Shown piece by piece: positions 10,655 through 19,658 of a stretch of 64,000 bases of DNA. The notes beneath the pieces are model-generated. The model did no database searches. It was not told the origin of the DNA and saw nothing but the letters and a program-made list of their open reading frames with translations. Where the stretch lies: positions 124,001 to 188,000 of the forward strand of contig NZ_JBEBMH010000010.1 in NCBI RefSeq assembly GCF_040081985.1. The letters run 5' to 3'. How positions within the stretch are numbered: position 1 is the stretch's first letter; the number at the start of each line of letters is the position of its first letter. Origin of the DNA: Kumtagia yinganensis. GTDB taxonomy: Bacteria; Pseudomonadota; Alphaproteobacteria; Rhizobiales; Rhizobiaceae. Made by a program: the position numbers and the translations under genes.

Positions 10655-11797
10655 ATGGACACATCGCAAAGAGCCTCGTCGCGCGGCTGGGCCGACGAAG
10701 CGGTCGCCCGGATCGAGGCCGATCAGCGCCGTTCGGCCGACACCCATCTGTGGAAGCTCGACATCCCCGCCCTTTCCGGCATCGACCTTTATCTCAAGGA
10801 CGAGTCGACCCATCCGACCGGCAGCCTGAAGCATCGGCTGGCGCGTTCGCTCTTCCTCTACGCTCTGTGCAACGGCCATATCCGCGAGAATGCGCCGGTG
10901 GTCGAAGCCTCCTCCGGATCGACCGCCGTGTCCGAAGCCTATTTCGCCCGCATGATCGGCGTGCCGTTCTATGCCGTGATGCCGCGCACCACGTCGCCGG
11001 AAAAGATCGCGGCGATCGAGCACTATGGCGGCACCTGTCATTTCATCGACGACGGCCGGCGCATCTATGTCGAGTCGGCCGAGCTCGCGGCCAAACTCGG
11101 CGGGCATTTCATGGATCAGTTCACCTATGCCGAGCGCGCCACCGACTGGCGCGGCAACAACAACATCGCCGAATCGATCTTCGGCCAGATGCGCGACGAA
11201 CGGCATCCCGTCCCCACCTGGATCGTCATGAGCCCCGGCACCGGCGGCACAACGGCGACGATCGGGCGCTACATCCGCTACAAGCGCCATCCCACCCTGC
11301 TCTCGGTTGCCGATGTCGAGCGCTCGGCGTTCTTCGACGGCTTTGCGACGAAGGATCCCGACTGCCGCTGCGAGCAGCCGTCACGCATCGAAGGCATCGG
11401 CAGGCCGAGGGTCGAACCGTCCTTCGTACCCGGCGTCATCGACCACATGGTGCGCATTCCCGACGCGGTATCGCTTGCCGCGATGCGCGTGCTGTCGAAG
11501 CGGCTCGGACGTCGCGTCGGCGGTTCGACCGGCACGAATTTCGTCGGCATGTGCCTTGCCGCGTCGCGGATGATGGCAGCCGGCCAGTCCGGCTCGATCG
11601 TGACGCTGATCTGCGATTCCGGCGAGCGCTACGCCGACACCTATTATTCCGACGGCTGGCTGGCCGACAGGCAGCTCGACCTTGCCCCGCACATCCCGAC
11701 AATCGAGACGTTCCTGGCGGGTGGGCCGCTCGAGCTGACGTGCAGGGAGGCCTGGGGTTCATCCTCCGCTTCCCTTCGGCCTGCCCGCGATCCTTGA
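10655..11797 (+). CDS. PLP-dependent cysteine synthase-fold enzyme (Cds1-like cysteine desulfhydrase)
   Basis: 380 aa, from an ATG with GGGAGG a few bases upstream. The fold-type II PLP lysine is K59 in TGSLKHRLA, and the phosphate loop is SPGTGGTTATIGRYIR. The SLKHR signature, instead of the SxKDR of cysteine synthase, is typical of the Cds1-type group that includes L-cysteine desulfhydrases. An asparagine/serine loop EASSGSTAVSEAYFA follows the lysine. The likely role is cysteine breakdown to pyruvate, sulfide and ammonia, or a related beta-elimination. Substrate is inferred from family only. The last ~20 residues are low complexity. Confidence 0.75.
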   Translation: MDTSQRASSRGWADEAVARIEADQRRSADTHLWKLDIPALSGIDLYLKDESTHPTGSLKHRLARSLFLYALCNGHIRENAPVVEASSGSTAVSEAYFARMIGVPFYAVMPRTTSPEKIAAIEHYGGTCHFIDDGRRIYVESAELAAKLGGHFMDQFTYAERATDWRGNNNIAESIFGQMRDERHPVPTWIVMSPGTGGTTATIGRYIRYKRHPTLLSVADVERSAFFDGFATKDPDCRCEQPSRIEGIGRPRVEPSFVPGVIDHMVRIPDAVSLAAMRVLSKRLGRRVGGSTGTNFVGMCLAASRMMAAGQSGSIVTLICDSGERYADTYYSDGWLADRQLDLAPHIPTIETFLAGGPLELTCREAWGSSSASLRPARDP

Positions 11798-11827
11798 AAC
11801 AACGGTTCGCCTCGGGTGCCTAAGAGA

Positions 11828-11865
11828 GCATGGAAATGTGCATCAATTGATGCTATTTTCCATGC
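11828..11865. promoter_or_regulatory. Concentric dyad operator upstream of vapBC
   Basis: An inner perfect 14-base palindrome GCATCAATTGATGC (11840-11853) is framed by outer arms GCATGGAAA (11828-11836) and TTTCCATGC (11857-11865). All share the same centre and are separated by three unpaired bases on each side. It ends 12 bases before the vapB start. VapB/VapBC complexes usually bind such dyads to repress their own promoter. Confidence 0.75.
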
Positions 11866-11877
11866 AGAGGATATTCC

Positions 11878-12069
11878 ATGCGCACGACTTTGACGATAGA
11901 CGACGAACTCCTGGCCAAGGCCGAGCAATTCACCGGCATCAAGGAGCGCTCGGTACTTGTGCGTGAGGCTTTGAACGCGCTGGTTCAGCGCGAGGCCGCC
12001 AGGCGGCTTGCGCTGCTCGGCGGAAGCGACCCTGAAGCCGAGGCCCCGCCCCGGCGCCGGCTACCTTGA
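11878..12069 (+). CDS. vapB: VapB-type antitoxin
   Basis: 63 aa with a ribbon-helix-helix style N-terminus, MRTTLTIDDELLAKAEQFTG, followed by EALNALVQREAARRLALLGG, the usual pattern of the VapB_2 group (PF09957-like). The C-terminal tail would wrap the toxin. It starts after GAGGA spaced 6 bases. It overlaps vapC by one base (TGATG), the classic toxin-antitoxin coupling. It probably autoregulates through the dyad just upstream. Confidence 0.85.
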   Translation: MRTTLTIDDELLAKAEQFTGIKERSVLVREALNALVQREAARRLALLGGSDPEAEAPPRRRLP

Positions 12070-12452
12070 TGATCCTGGTCGACACGTCGATCTGGATAGA
12101 TCATCTGCGGGAGGCGTTTCCGCCCTTGATCAAGCTGCTTCTGGACAAGCGCGTCGCCACCCATCCTTTCGTCGTCGGCGAAATCGCACTGGGATCGCTG
12201 AAAGACAGAGGGAGGGTTCTTCGCAATTTGTCCGAACTGCCTCGAACCTGCATGGCGGAAGACCATGAGGTGCTGTCCTTCGTCGAACGGTTCGCCCTTC
12301 ATGGTCGCGGCATCGGCTATGTCGATGCGCATCTTCTGGCGTCCGTCAAATTGACCCCGGAGACATTGCTTTTGACCCGCGACAAGCGGTTGCGGTCGGT
12401 CGCTGAAGAGTTGGGCCTCGCAATGGCGCCGACGGGACTGGCGCCCCAATAG
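12069..12452 (+). CDS. vapC: VapC-type PIN-domain ribonuclease toxin
   Basis: 127 aa; PIN-domain acidic residues are visible as D5 (VDTSIW), E38 (VGEIALG), D86 (YVDAHLL) and D105 (TRDKRL), so the toxin looks catalytically intact. VapC toxins cut RNA, often tRNA-fMet or rRNA; the target here is unknown. I chose the ATG at 12069, which overlaps the antitoxin stop, over a TTG three bases upstream. The gene ends 13 bases from the convergent gor gene. Confidence 0.88.
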   Translation: MILVDTSIWIDHLREAFPPLIKLLLDKRVATHPFVVGEIALGSLKDRGRVLRNLSELPRTCMAEDHEVLSFVERFALHGRGIGYVDAHLLASVKLTPETLLLTRDKRLRSVAEELGLAMAPTGLAPQ

Positions 12453-12465
12453 GCGGCAAGCCCGC

Positions 12466-13857
12466 TCAAGCGACCCTCTCCCCGCCCCTGATCCGGTAGC
12501 TCGGCTGGTACATGGTGACCAGTTCCTCCGCCGCCGTCGGATGCACGGCCATGGTGCGGTCGAACACATCCTTGGTCAGCCTTCCCTTGACGGCGATGCC
12601 GAGAAGCTGCGCCATCTCGCCGGCGTCCGGCCCCAGAATATGCGCGCCGACGACCCGGTTCGATCCGGCCTCGACGACCAGCTTCATGATCGTCCGCTCC
12701 TCGCGGCCGGGCAGGATGTTGCGCATCGGCCGGAACGCCGCCCGGTAGATGTCGAGGTCGCCAAGCTTCTTCGCCGCCGCTTCCTCCGACAGGCCGACCG
12801 TGCCGATCTCCGGCTGCGAGAACACCGCCGTCGGCACATCGTCGAGATCGGGTTTGGTCGGATTGCCCTTGAAGACGGTCTCGACGAAACACATCGCCTC
12901 GTGGATCGCCACCGGCGTCAGTTGCAGCCGGTTGGTCACGTCGCCAAGCGCAAAGATGTTGTCGACATTGGTCCGCGAATAATCGTCGACGAGGATGTCG
13001 CCGACCGGCCCGAGCGCCACGCCGGCATTTTCCAGCCCGAGGCTTTCGGTGTTCGGCGTGCGGCCCAGCGCAAGCATCATCTGGTCGGCGACCAGTTCCC
13101 GTCCCTTGGCGGTGCGCGCAAGCAGCCCGCCGTCGCCGCACTTCTCGATGCCGGCGAACACATCGTGGCACAGGATTTTTATCCCCTTGCGCTCCATCGC
13201 CTCGTGCAGGCCGCGGCGCAGGTCGTTGTCGAAGCGCGACAGGATCTCGGCGCCGCGATAGATCAGCGTCGTGTCGACGCCCAGCCCATGGAAGATGTTG
13301 GCGAACTCGACTGCGATGTAGCCCCCGCCGGCAATCACGATCGCCTTCGGCAGTTCGTCCAGATGGAAAGCGTCGTTGGAGGTGATCGTGAGTTCGTGGC
13401 CTGGCAGGGCCATGTGCGGGCTCGGCCGTCCGCCTGTGGCGACCAGGATCGTCCCGGCCGTCACCTTCCGCGCTCCGGAGAGAAGACGGATCGTGTGGCG
13501 GTCGACAAGCTCGGCGCGGCTGTGGAAGGCCGTGCCGCCCGCCTTCTCGACGCCAGACCGGTAAATATTCTCCAGCCGCGCGATCTCGCGGTCCTTGTTG
13601 GCGATTAGCGTCGGCCAGTCGAACGACGTTTCGCCGACGCTCCAGCCGTAGCCCGCCGCATCCTCGAACTGTTCGGAGAACTGCGAGGCATAGACCAGGA
13701 GCTTTTTCGGAACGCAGCCGCGGATGACACAGGTGCCGCCGAACCGGTACTCCTCCGCGATGGCTACACGCTTGCCGAGCCCGGCCGCGACCCGCGCCGC
13801 CCGCACACCACCGGAGCCGCCGCCAATCACGAACAGATCATAGTCGTATTGGGACAT
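12466..13857 (-). CDS. gor: Glutathione-disulfide reductase
   Basis: 463 aa flavoprotein that reduces GSSG with NADPH in the cytosol. It has the FAD-binding GGGSGGVRAARVAAGLG, the redox-active disulfide GGTCVIRGCVPKK, an NAD(P)H-binding GGGYIAVEFANIFHGLG and the C-terminal catalytic MAVHPTAAEE block. The NADPH-site residues look like the plant/alphaproteobacterial glutathione reductase group. It is convergent with vapC and forms a single-gene unit. Confidence is high on class, and good on glutathione as substrate. Confidence 0.92.
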   Translation of the reverse strand: MSQYDYDLFVIGGGSGGVRAARVAAGLGKRVAIAEEYRFGGTCVIRGCVPKKLLVYASQFSEQFEDAAGYGWSVGETSFDWPTLIANKDREIARLENIYRSGVEKAGGTAFHSRAELVDRHTIRLLSGARKVTAGTILVATGGRPSPHMALPGHELTITSNDAFHLDELPKAIVIAGGGYIAVEFANIFHGLGVDTTLIYRGAEILSRFDNDLRRGLHEAMERKGIKILCHDVFAGIEKCGDGGLLARTAKGRELVADQMMLALGRTPNTESLGLENAGVALGPVGDILVDDYSRTNVDNIFALGDVTNRLQLTPVAIHEAMCFVETVFKGNPTKPDLDDVPTAVFSQPEIGTVGLSEEAAAKKLGDLDIYRAAFRPMRNILPGREERTIMKLVVEAGSNRVVGAHILGPDAGEMAQLLGIAVKGRLTKDVFDRTMAVHPTAAEELVTMYQPSYRIRGGERVA

Positions 13858-13920
13858 GCGTCGTCTCCAAATCGCTTCCGGATAGCGAGGTCACACTTAT
13901 GCAGCGTGCGCCAAAATGAA

Positions 13921-13943
13921 AAGCCCGGCACGTGGCCGGGCTT
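13921..13943 (-). terminator. Rho-independent terminator after the DUF2059 gene
   Basis: AAGCCCGGC (13921-13929) pairs perfectly with GCCGGGCTT (13935-13943) around a 5-base loop. Read on the minus strand it is followed by TTCATTTT. It lies 25 bases past the stop of the DUF2059 gene and upstream of gor. Confidence 0.75.
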
Positions 13944-13968
13944 GAGCATGGCAACGGTCGCGACGCGA

Positions 13969-14523
13969 TCAGTTGGCCTTCGGCTGGCCGTCCGCCGGCG
14001 CCGCTGCTTCCGCCGGCTTGGCCGGGACCGCCGCGTTGATGGCCTTGCCGACATTGTCGGCCAAATCGCGCGCGACGCCGCGCTGCCATATCTCGGCGGC
14101 CTGGGCGATGCTGCGTATCAGGACCGGACCATCGGAAAGCAGCTTCTTTCCGGCCGGCGACTCATAGAAGCTGGTGATGGCATTCAGCTCTTCGACCGAA
14201 AAGGTCTTGGCATAGATAAGGGCCGCTTCCTTCTCGAGGTCGGCGCGGCGCGGCGCCAGCGATATGGTCGTCTCGTCGACCGTCTTGACGATCAGTTCCT
14301 GAAGATCAGGGTTCTTCTGGATAAGCGACTGCTTCAGCGCCGCCGCGGCATCGGGAAGGATGCCGTCATAAACCTCGGTAGCACCGATCGCCGCGATCGC
14401 CGTGCGCGCGGCCTTCAAATGATCTTCGGAAATGTCCTGCGCGAAAACCGGCAGCGCCGAGAAGACGACCGCCGAGGCGAAAGCTACGGAAGCGAGGCGG
14501 CGGATCGAATTCAGCCAGATCAT
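13969..14523 (-). CDS. DUF2059 exported protein
   Basis: 184 aa from MIWLNSIRRL at 14523. A signal peptide is clear: a short basic start, a hydrophobic run ASVAFASAVVFSALPVFAQ and cleavage after VFAQ. The rest is helical, with the DUF2059 pattern AKTFSVEELNAITSFYESPAGKKLL near the C-terminal half. The tail is Ala/Pro-rich. The family is periplasmic and of unknown function. It is 19 bases downstream of rpiA on the same strand, so the two are probably co-transcribed, and a good terminator follows. Confidence 0.85.
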   Translation of the reverse strand: MIWLNSIRRLASVAFASAVVFSALPVFAQDISEDHLKAARTAIAAIGATEVYDGILPDAAAALKQSLIQKNPDLQELIVKTVDETTISLAPRRADLEKEAALIYAKTFSVEELNAITSFYESPAGKKLLSDGPVLIRSIAQAAEIWQRGVARDLADNVGKAINAAVPAKPAEAAAPADGQPKAN

Positions 14524-14542
14524 GATAGAGGCAACTCCTATT

Positions 14543-15241
14543 TTATCGTCGCGCGAGGATCGTCCTCGCGCCGCTTGCGCCGGCCAGCACCACCATCTGC
14601 GCAAGGCCGAGAAACAGTCCGTGCTCGACAACCCCTGGCACGGAATGAAGGCCGTTTGACAGCGCTCTTGGATCGGGAATGCGGCCAAAAGATGCGTCGA
14701 GGATGAAATGACCCCCGTCTGTAACAAATGGCTGATCCTTCGTCATCCGCAATGTGATCGGCCCCGCAAGACCGAGTTCCCCGGCGACCCGGCGGATCGC
14801 GATCTCGGTGGCGCGCAGCCCGAACCGGTTGACTTCGATGGGCAGCGGGAAGCGGCCGAGCACGTCGACCGCCTTGCTTTCATCGACAATGACGATCATG
14901 CGCTTCGACGCCGCCGCGACGATCTTCTCGCGCAGCAGCGCGCCGCCGCCGCCCTTGATCAGGACGAGATCGGGGTTGAACTCATCGGCGCCGTCAATCG
15001 TGAGATCGAGTTCCGGGGTCTCGTCGAGTGTCGTCAGCGGCACGCCGGTTTCGTCGCAGAGTTTCGCGGTTCGCTCGGAGGTCGGCACGCCGATGATCGA
15101 CAGCCCTTCCCCGACCCTTTTGGCAAGCAGCCGCACGAACTCTTCCGCCGTGGACCCGCTGCCGATGCCGAGCCGCATGCCGTCCTCGACATGCGCCAGC
15201 GCGGCTTTCGCCGCTTCGATCTTCAGTGTCCGCGCATCCAT
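14543..15241 (-). CDS. rpiA: Ribose-5-phosphate isomerase A
   Basis: 232 aa. It interconverts ribose-5-phosphate and ribulose-5-phosphate in the pentose phosphate pathway. Diagnostic motifs: GIGSGSTAEEFV near residue 27, PTSERTAKLC, DLTIDGADEFNP with the catalytic acidic residues, and LIKGGGGALLREKI. Length is usual. It is divergent from gph and precedes the DUF2059 gene. Confidence 0.96.
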   Translation of the reverse strand: MDARTLKIEAAKAALAHVEDGMRLGIGSGSTAEEFVRLLAKRVGEGLSIIGVPTSERTAKLCDETGVPLTTLDETPELDLTIDGADEFNPDLVLIKGGGGALLREKIVAAASKRMIVIVDESKAVDVLGRFPLPIEVNRFGLRATEIAIRRVAGELGLAGPITLRMTKDQPFVTDGGHFILDASFGRIPDPRALSNGLHSVPGVVEHGLFLGLAQMVVLAGASGARTILARR

Positions 15242-15390
15242 GGGCTGTCCGCCGTGTCTTCGGAAGCCGCGCTTAGCATCTTTGCCGCGCCGGGCAAACC
15301 CGGCCCGCGCAGCTATTTCCGTCAGGTTGCGCCAAGCCGTTGCACGCGGTACTCGGCACGGTCACGTTCTCCACAATGCGAGCCCGCTTC

Positions 15391-16074
15391 ATGAGCCACC
15401 CGATTGTCGTCTTCGATCTCGACGGAACTCTCGTCGACACCGCACCGGACTTGCTGGAGAGCCTGAACCACAGCCTGCTGGCCGGCGGCGCGGCGCTCAC
15501 GGACACGCGGGGGTTCCACCAGTTCGTCGGCCATGGCGGCCGGGTGATGATCGAGCGCGCCTACGCCGCGCAGAAGCGCATGCTGGAGCCCGCGGAACAC
15601 GACCGGCTGTTCAACCTTTTCCTCGACCACTACGGCCAGAACATCCCGGGCAACTCGCAGCCCTATCCCGGCGTTCCGGCCGCTCTCACACGGCTCGCCG
15701 CCGCGGGTTACCTGCTCGCCGTCTGCACCAACAAGACCGAAGGCTTTTCGAAGCGCCTGCTGGAAGGGCTGGGCCTTGCCGGACGCTTCGCGGCGATCTG
15801 CGGCTCGGACAGCTTTGCATTCCGCAAGCCGGATCCCCGCCACCTGACCGAGACCATCGCGCTCGCCGGCGGCAACGCCGGCCGCGCCGTCATGGTGGGC
15901 GATTCGCAGACCGACATCGACACGGCCAAGGCCGCGGGCATTCCGGTCGTCGCGGTGGATTTCGGCTACACGGACCGGCATGTGCGCGAGTTCGGCCCGT
16001 CGCGCATCATCTCGCACTTCGATGAGTTGACGGTAGAACTGTGCGGCAATCTGGTGGAAGCGGCCCAGGCCTGA
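15391..16074 (+). CDS. gph: Phosphoglycolate phosphatase (HAD family)
   Basis: 227 aa from MSHPIVVFDLDG. HAD motif I is FDLDGTLVDTAPDLL (nucleophile and acid-base Asp), motif II is VCTNKTEG, and motif III/IV is SFAFRKPDPRHL with VMVGDSQTDIDTAKAAG. It probably dephosphorylates 2-phosphoglycolate from DNA repair or oxygenase side products. An upstream in-frame ATG at 15376 is possible, but 15391 fits the family start better. The substrate assignment within HAD Gph-like enzymes is likely but not proven. Confidence 0.88.
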   Translation: MSHPIVVFDLDGTLVDTAPDLLESLNHSLLAGGAALTDTRGFHQFVGHGGRVMIERAYAAQKRMLEPAEHDRLFNLFLDHYGQNIPGNSQPYPGVPAALTRLAAAGYLLAVCTNKTEGFSKRLLEGLGLAGRFAAICGSDSFAFRKPDPRHLTETIALAGGNAGRAVMVGDSQTDIDTAKAAGIPVVAVDFGYTDRHVREFGPSRIISHFDELTVELCGNLVEAAQA

Positions 16075-16090
16075 ACGGCGAGCGGAATGG

Positions 16091-16162
16091 TGGGCGATGT
16101 AGGGATTGAACCTACGACCCCACCCGTGTGAAGGGTGTGCTCTCCCGCTGAGCTAATCGCCC
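16091..16162 (-). tRNA. tRNA-Val (anticodon CAC)
   Basis: The minus strand folds into a complete cloverleaf. The acceptor stem is GGGCGAT/ATCGCCC, the D arm includes GCTC...GAGC, the anticodon stem is CACCC/GGGTG around TTCACAC (anticodon CAC, reads GUG), and the T arm is GTAGG-TTCAATC-CCTAC. The discriminator is A. CCA is not encoded. It lies just after gph and is convergent to it. Confidence 0.95.
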
Positions 16163-16316
16163 GCCTGCAAGCCCGAAGGCTCAAAGCGCGCCGCGATATA
16201 GGATGCGGCGGCGGGCCAAGTCAAGGACGGTCGGCCCGCTTTGTGGATAGTTGGCCGGCAAGCCGGCTGTCACTCCCGAACGCAGGCGGCGACCGCATGG
16301 CGGCCGCCTGCAAACA

Positions 16317-17753
16317 TCAGGCCAGCGTATAGGCCGTCTTGACCGTGGTGTAGAATTCGGCGGCGTAGCGACCCTGTTCGCGCGGGCCGTGGCTGGAGCC
16401 TTTCCGGCCGCCGAAAGGCACATGGAAATCGACACCGGCCGTCGGCAGATTGACCATCACCATGCCGGCCTCGGCATTGCGCTTGTAATGCGTGGCGTAT
16501 TTCAGGCTGGTCGTGCAGATGCCCGACGACAGGCCGAACGGCGTGTCGTTGGCGACATGCAGCGCCTCCTCATAGTCCTTGACGCGGATGACCGAGGCGA
16601 CCGGCCCAAAGATCTCTTCCTGGCTGATGCGCATCGCATTCGTGGCCTCCGTGAACAGTGCCGGCTGAAGATAGAAGCCGGGCGTCTCGCGGTTGAGCCG
16701 CTCGCCGCCGAAGGCGAGTTTCGCGCCCTCGTCGCGGCCGATGGCGATGTATTTCTCGTCCTGGTCGAGCTGGTTCTGGTCGACCACCGGGCCGACCTGC
16801 GTGCCGGCCTTCAGCGCATTGTCGACGACGAGGTTTTTCAGCTTCTCGGTCACCGCGGCGACGAACTTGTCGTGGATGCCGTCCTGCACGATGAGACGCG
16901 AGGACGCGGTACAGCGCTGACCGGTCGAGAAGAAGGCCCCGTTGACCGCGCAGTCGACGGCGATCGCGACATCGGCGTCGTCGAGCACCACCAGCGGGTT
17001 CTTGCCGCCCATCTCGAGCTGGAATTTCCGGTTGTGCTCGATGCTCGCCGCCGCCACGCGCTTGCCGGTGCCGACCGAGCCGGTGAAGGTGACAGCATTG
17101 ATGTCGGCACTGTCGAGCATCGCCTGACCCACGACCGAGCCCTTGCCCATCACCAGATTGAGCACGCCTTTCGGCAGGCCGGCGCGGTGCAGGATATCGA
17201 CGATCGCCCACGAGCAGCCCGGCACGAGGTCCGCCGGCTTGAACACGACAGTGTTGCCGTAGCAGATCGCCGGGGCGAGCTTCCAGGCCGGAATGGCGAT
17301 CGGGAAATTCCACGGCGTGATGATGCCGACGACGCCGACCGCCTCGCGGGTGATCTCGACACCGACGCCGGGCCGCACCGACGGAACCGTCTCGCCGGTC
17401 AGCCGCAGCGCCTCGCCGGCGAAGAAGTCGAAAATCTGCGCGGCGCGGATAGTCTCGCCAATGCCTTCGGCGAGCGTCTTGCCCTCTTCGCGCGACAGGA
17501 GTTTTCCGAGTTCGTCCTTCCGCGCCAATATTTCGTCGGAGGCTTTGCGCAGCACCGCGTGGCGCTCGAGCGGACCTGAGCGCGACCATTTCGGGAAGGC
17601 GGCCTTGGCCGCCGCGATCGCGGCAAGGGCGTCGGCCTTGGTCGCCCGGGCATAGTCGCCAACCACGTCGCCGGTGTCGGAGGGATTGATGTTGGGGACC
17701 GCGTCGCCCTTCACCCATTCGCCGTCGATCAGATTGCCATGCAGTTCGCTCAT
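16317..17753 (-). CDS. NAD(P)+-dependent aldehyde dehydrogenase, likely alpha-ketoglutaric semialdehyde type
   Basis: 478 aa ALDH superfamily member. It shows the Rossmann-site ITPWNFPIAIPAWKLAPAI, FTGSVGTGKRVAA, the general-base region LEMGGKNPLVVLDDAD and the catalytic cysteine in FFSTGQRCTASSR, followed by EEIFGPVASVI. The style (N-terminus LIDGEWVKGDAVPNINPSD, end FYTTVKTAYTLA) matches enzymes that oxidise 2,5-dioxopentanoate in pentose/hexarate breakdown. No sugar-acid pathway genes are adjacent, so the substrate is uncertain. Confidence 0.85.
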   Translation of the reverse strand: MSELHGNLIDGEWVKGDAVPNINPSDTGDVVGDYARATKADALAAIAAAKAAFPKWSRSGPLERHAVLRKASDEILARKDELGKLLSREEGKTLAEGIGETIRAAQIFDFFAGEALRLTGETVPSVRPGVGVEITREAVGVVGIITPWNFPIAIPAWKLAPAICYGNTVVFKPADLVPGCSWAIVDILHRAGLPKGVLNLVMGKGSVVGQAMLDSADINAVTFTGSVGTGKRVAAASIEHNRKFQLEMGGKNPLVVLDDADVAIAVDCAVNGAFFSTGQRCTASSRLIVQDGIHDKFVAAVTEKLKNLVVDNALKAGTQVGPVVDQNQLDQDEKYIAIGRDEGAKLAFGGERLNRETPGFYLQPALFTEATNAMRISQEEIFGPVASVIRVKDYEEALHVANDTPFGLSSGICTTSLKYATHYKRNAEAGMVMVNLPTAGVDFHVPFGGRKGSSHGPREQGRYAAEFYTTVKTAYTLA

Positions 17754-18030
17754 TGCAAAAATCCATAAGAGCCGGGGGTCAATTTCCCGTCTTCATAGGG
17801 AGATGGCGACAAGACGGCAAGGCAGTGCTCATGCTATTTGCCCTGAGCCCTGGTTGTGACAGCAACCGACTCAGCGCCTGATACGGACAAAGCATTTGCG
17901 GAGATCGATGCGACGGCCAAATGGCAGCCGCCATGGGCTTGATGGCAGGTCGCACCGCGATGCCGGGCGACCTCGTTCCCACCGATGCGGGCGGACAGCC
18001 TCCGACAGGCCTTCCCTAATTTCCAAAGTG

Positions 18031-19302
18031 TCAGAACTTGACCTTCAGGCTGGCGGACAAAGCGCTCACCAAGTCGTTGCCGAAATCGTAGGTCACGTTG
18101 TTGCCGTAGTCTTGGCCGTTCGCATCCAGAATGGTCTTTTGCGACCCACTCGTCAGGATCCCCAGCGCGCCGCCAAGCCGTATCTCGACATTCTGGTTCG
18201 GCGTGTATGACCCGCCCGCACTGAAGGTCCAGGTGTCCGTCTGCGTTCCAAGACCGGTGGAGGTTCCGCGGTCCCAGGTGATCGAGGCCGCTCCGCTGAT
18301 CTGATCCGAGAACCTGTGGCCGACGCCGCCCTGTACGGTCCAGCCGTCGCGATAGAGCAGGTCGAGAGAGGTCACGGCGAAAGGGCTGTAATACGAGCAG
18401 CTATTTATGAGACCGGCATTCTTGGCCGCGGTGGGACAGAAAGCGACGCTTTGAAGCACACTCCAGTCGACCCACTTGATCGACCCGAACGCAAGCCATC
18501 CCGGCGCTATGCCCGACTGAACCTTCAGTTCAACCGATTGCGGCATGTTGGCTTCGCCAAACACATCGGTAACCCTGCCCAGCAACGGGTTTGCGGGATT
18601 GAGGAAGCCCGGAATCTGGGTAAGATCCAGCGTGCCGGTTATCTCACCAAGCTTCACTTCAGAGTTGTAGACCAGGCTCGCCCTGAACGCTATTTCCTCG
18701 ATTTCATAGGCAACGCCTGCACGCCAACCCCAACCGTCCGCGCTGAGATCAAGCCGGCCAATGCCGCTTCCAAACGCCGGAGGCAGTTGCTGGACAAGCC
18801 GTTCCTGAAACCCGTCGAGTTCCTGATAGAACGCACCGCCTATCAGCCGCAGCTCGCCCTTGCCTGCCTGGAATTTGTACGAGCAGGTGCCGGCGTAGTT
18901 GTCGCTGTTGACCTTTGTTTCGATGTCGTAATTCGCGCCGGCCCAGTTGAGCCCGGGATTGGTATGAGCCCCCCACGGCTGCGAATAGTCGAGCATGCAG
19001 TCAACCGCGTCGTAGGCGCCGAATTTAACACCCACGCGCGGCACCCAGTAATCTGCCGTGTCCCGAACGCCGTCGGATTTACCGCCCGGGCTTCCGTCAA
19101 ACGGGTTGGAATCAACGACATTGTCGAGCTTACGGTCCGGCATGACATATGTGCCGGTAGCTTCGGCCGCGAAACGCGATGGATCAAACAGCAGGTCGAT
19201 ATTGTAGCCGCCGCGCTCAAGACCGCCCGCCGCCGCCGAGCCGACGATCACCATCGACATGCAGCCCGCTCCGATCAAAGGCGACAGCAGCTTGCGGCTC
19301 AT
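18031..19302 (-). CDS. OmpP1/FadL-family outer membrane transport protein
   Basis: 423 aa from the ATG at 19302, which has GAGAGGA upstream; longer in-frame extensions look non-coding. The signal peptide ends near GSAAAGG, and mature N-terminal GGLERGGYNIDLLFDPSRFA replaces the usual FadL start. Many beta-strand-like segments end with SALSASLKVKF, whose final Phe suits BAM recognition. FadL proteins pass hydrophobic compounds such as long-chain fatty acids through the outer membrane. The ligand is unknown. It stands alone as a monocistronic gene. Confidence 0.82.
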   Translation of the reverse strand: MSRKLLSPLIGAGCMSMVIVGSAAAGGLERGGYNIDLLFDPSRFAAEATGTYVMPDRKLDNVVDSNPFDGSPGGKSDGVRDTADYWVPRVGVKFGAYDAVDCMLDYSQPWGAHTNPGLNWAGANYDIETKVNSDNYAGTCSYKFQAGKGELRLIGGAFYQELDGFQERLVQQLPPAFGSGIGRLDLSADGWGWRAGVAYEIEEIAFRASLVYNSEVKLGEITGTLDLTQIPGFLNPANPLLGRVTDVFGEANMPQSVELKVQSGIAPGWLAFGSIKWVDWSVLQSVAFCPTAAKNAGLINSCSYYSPFAVTSLDLLYRDGWTVQGGVGHRFSDQISGAASITWDRGTSTGLGTQTDTWTFSAGGSYTPNQNVEIRLGGALGILTSGSQKTILDANGQDYGNNVTYDFGNDLVSALSASLKVKF

Positions 19303-19658
19303 GAAGGTTCCTCTCCCAGTCCTCATCACGCAACCTTGATCGAATTCGTTGCGGCGGCGCAACTCGCAATTCGCGCCGGTCCGACCACAGTACCCTCGGG
19401 TTCGCCGGCTTGACCCCTCAAAGCGTGGCGAACGGGTCAATGGTCGCAGGAATTTGGTAAAAAAAGATAAGAAAATCGGGATATATGCAGCGAATTCCCG
19501 CCATTTCCGCCGAATTGGGCGGACTTGTCACTTTGCGGCAACAATGCGGCCGAAAATCCTTGGCCGACACAGCCCTTACCCGGCGGAACCGCCGGATCTC
19601 GTGTCCCTGACGCCGGCACGGTGCAAAGCACCACCCGACGCGACTCACGGATTATGGC
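19303..19658. other. Intergenic region between valS and the FadL-type gene
   Basis: About 355 bases. Both flanking genes are on the minus strand, so this should contain the FadL gene promoter and the 3' end of the valS transcript. I see no gene, RNA or clear hairpin terminator. Confidence 0.5.
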
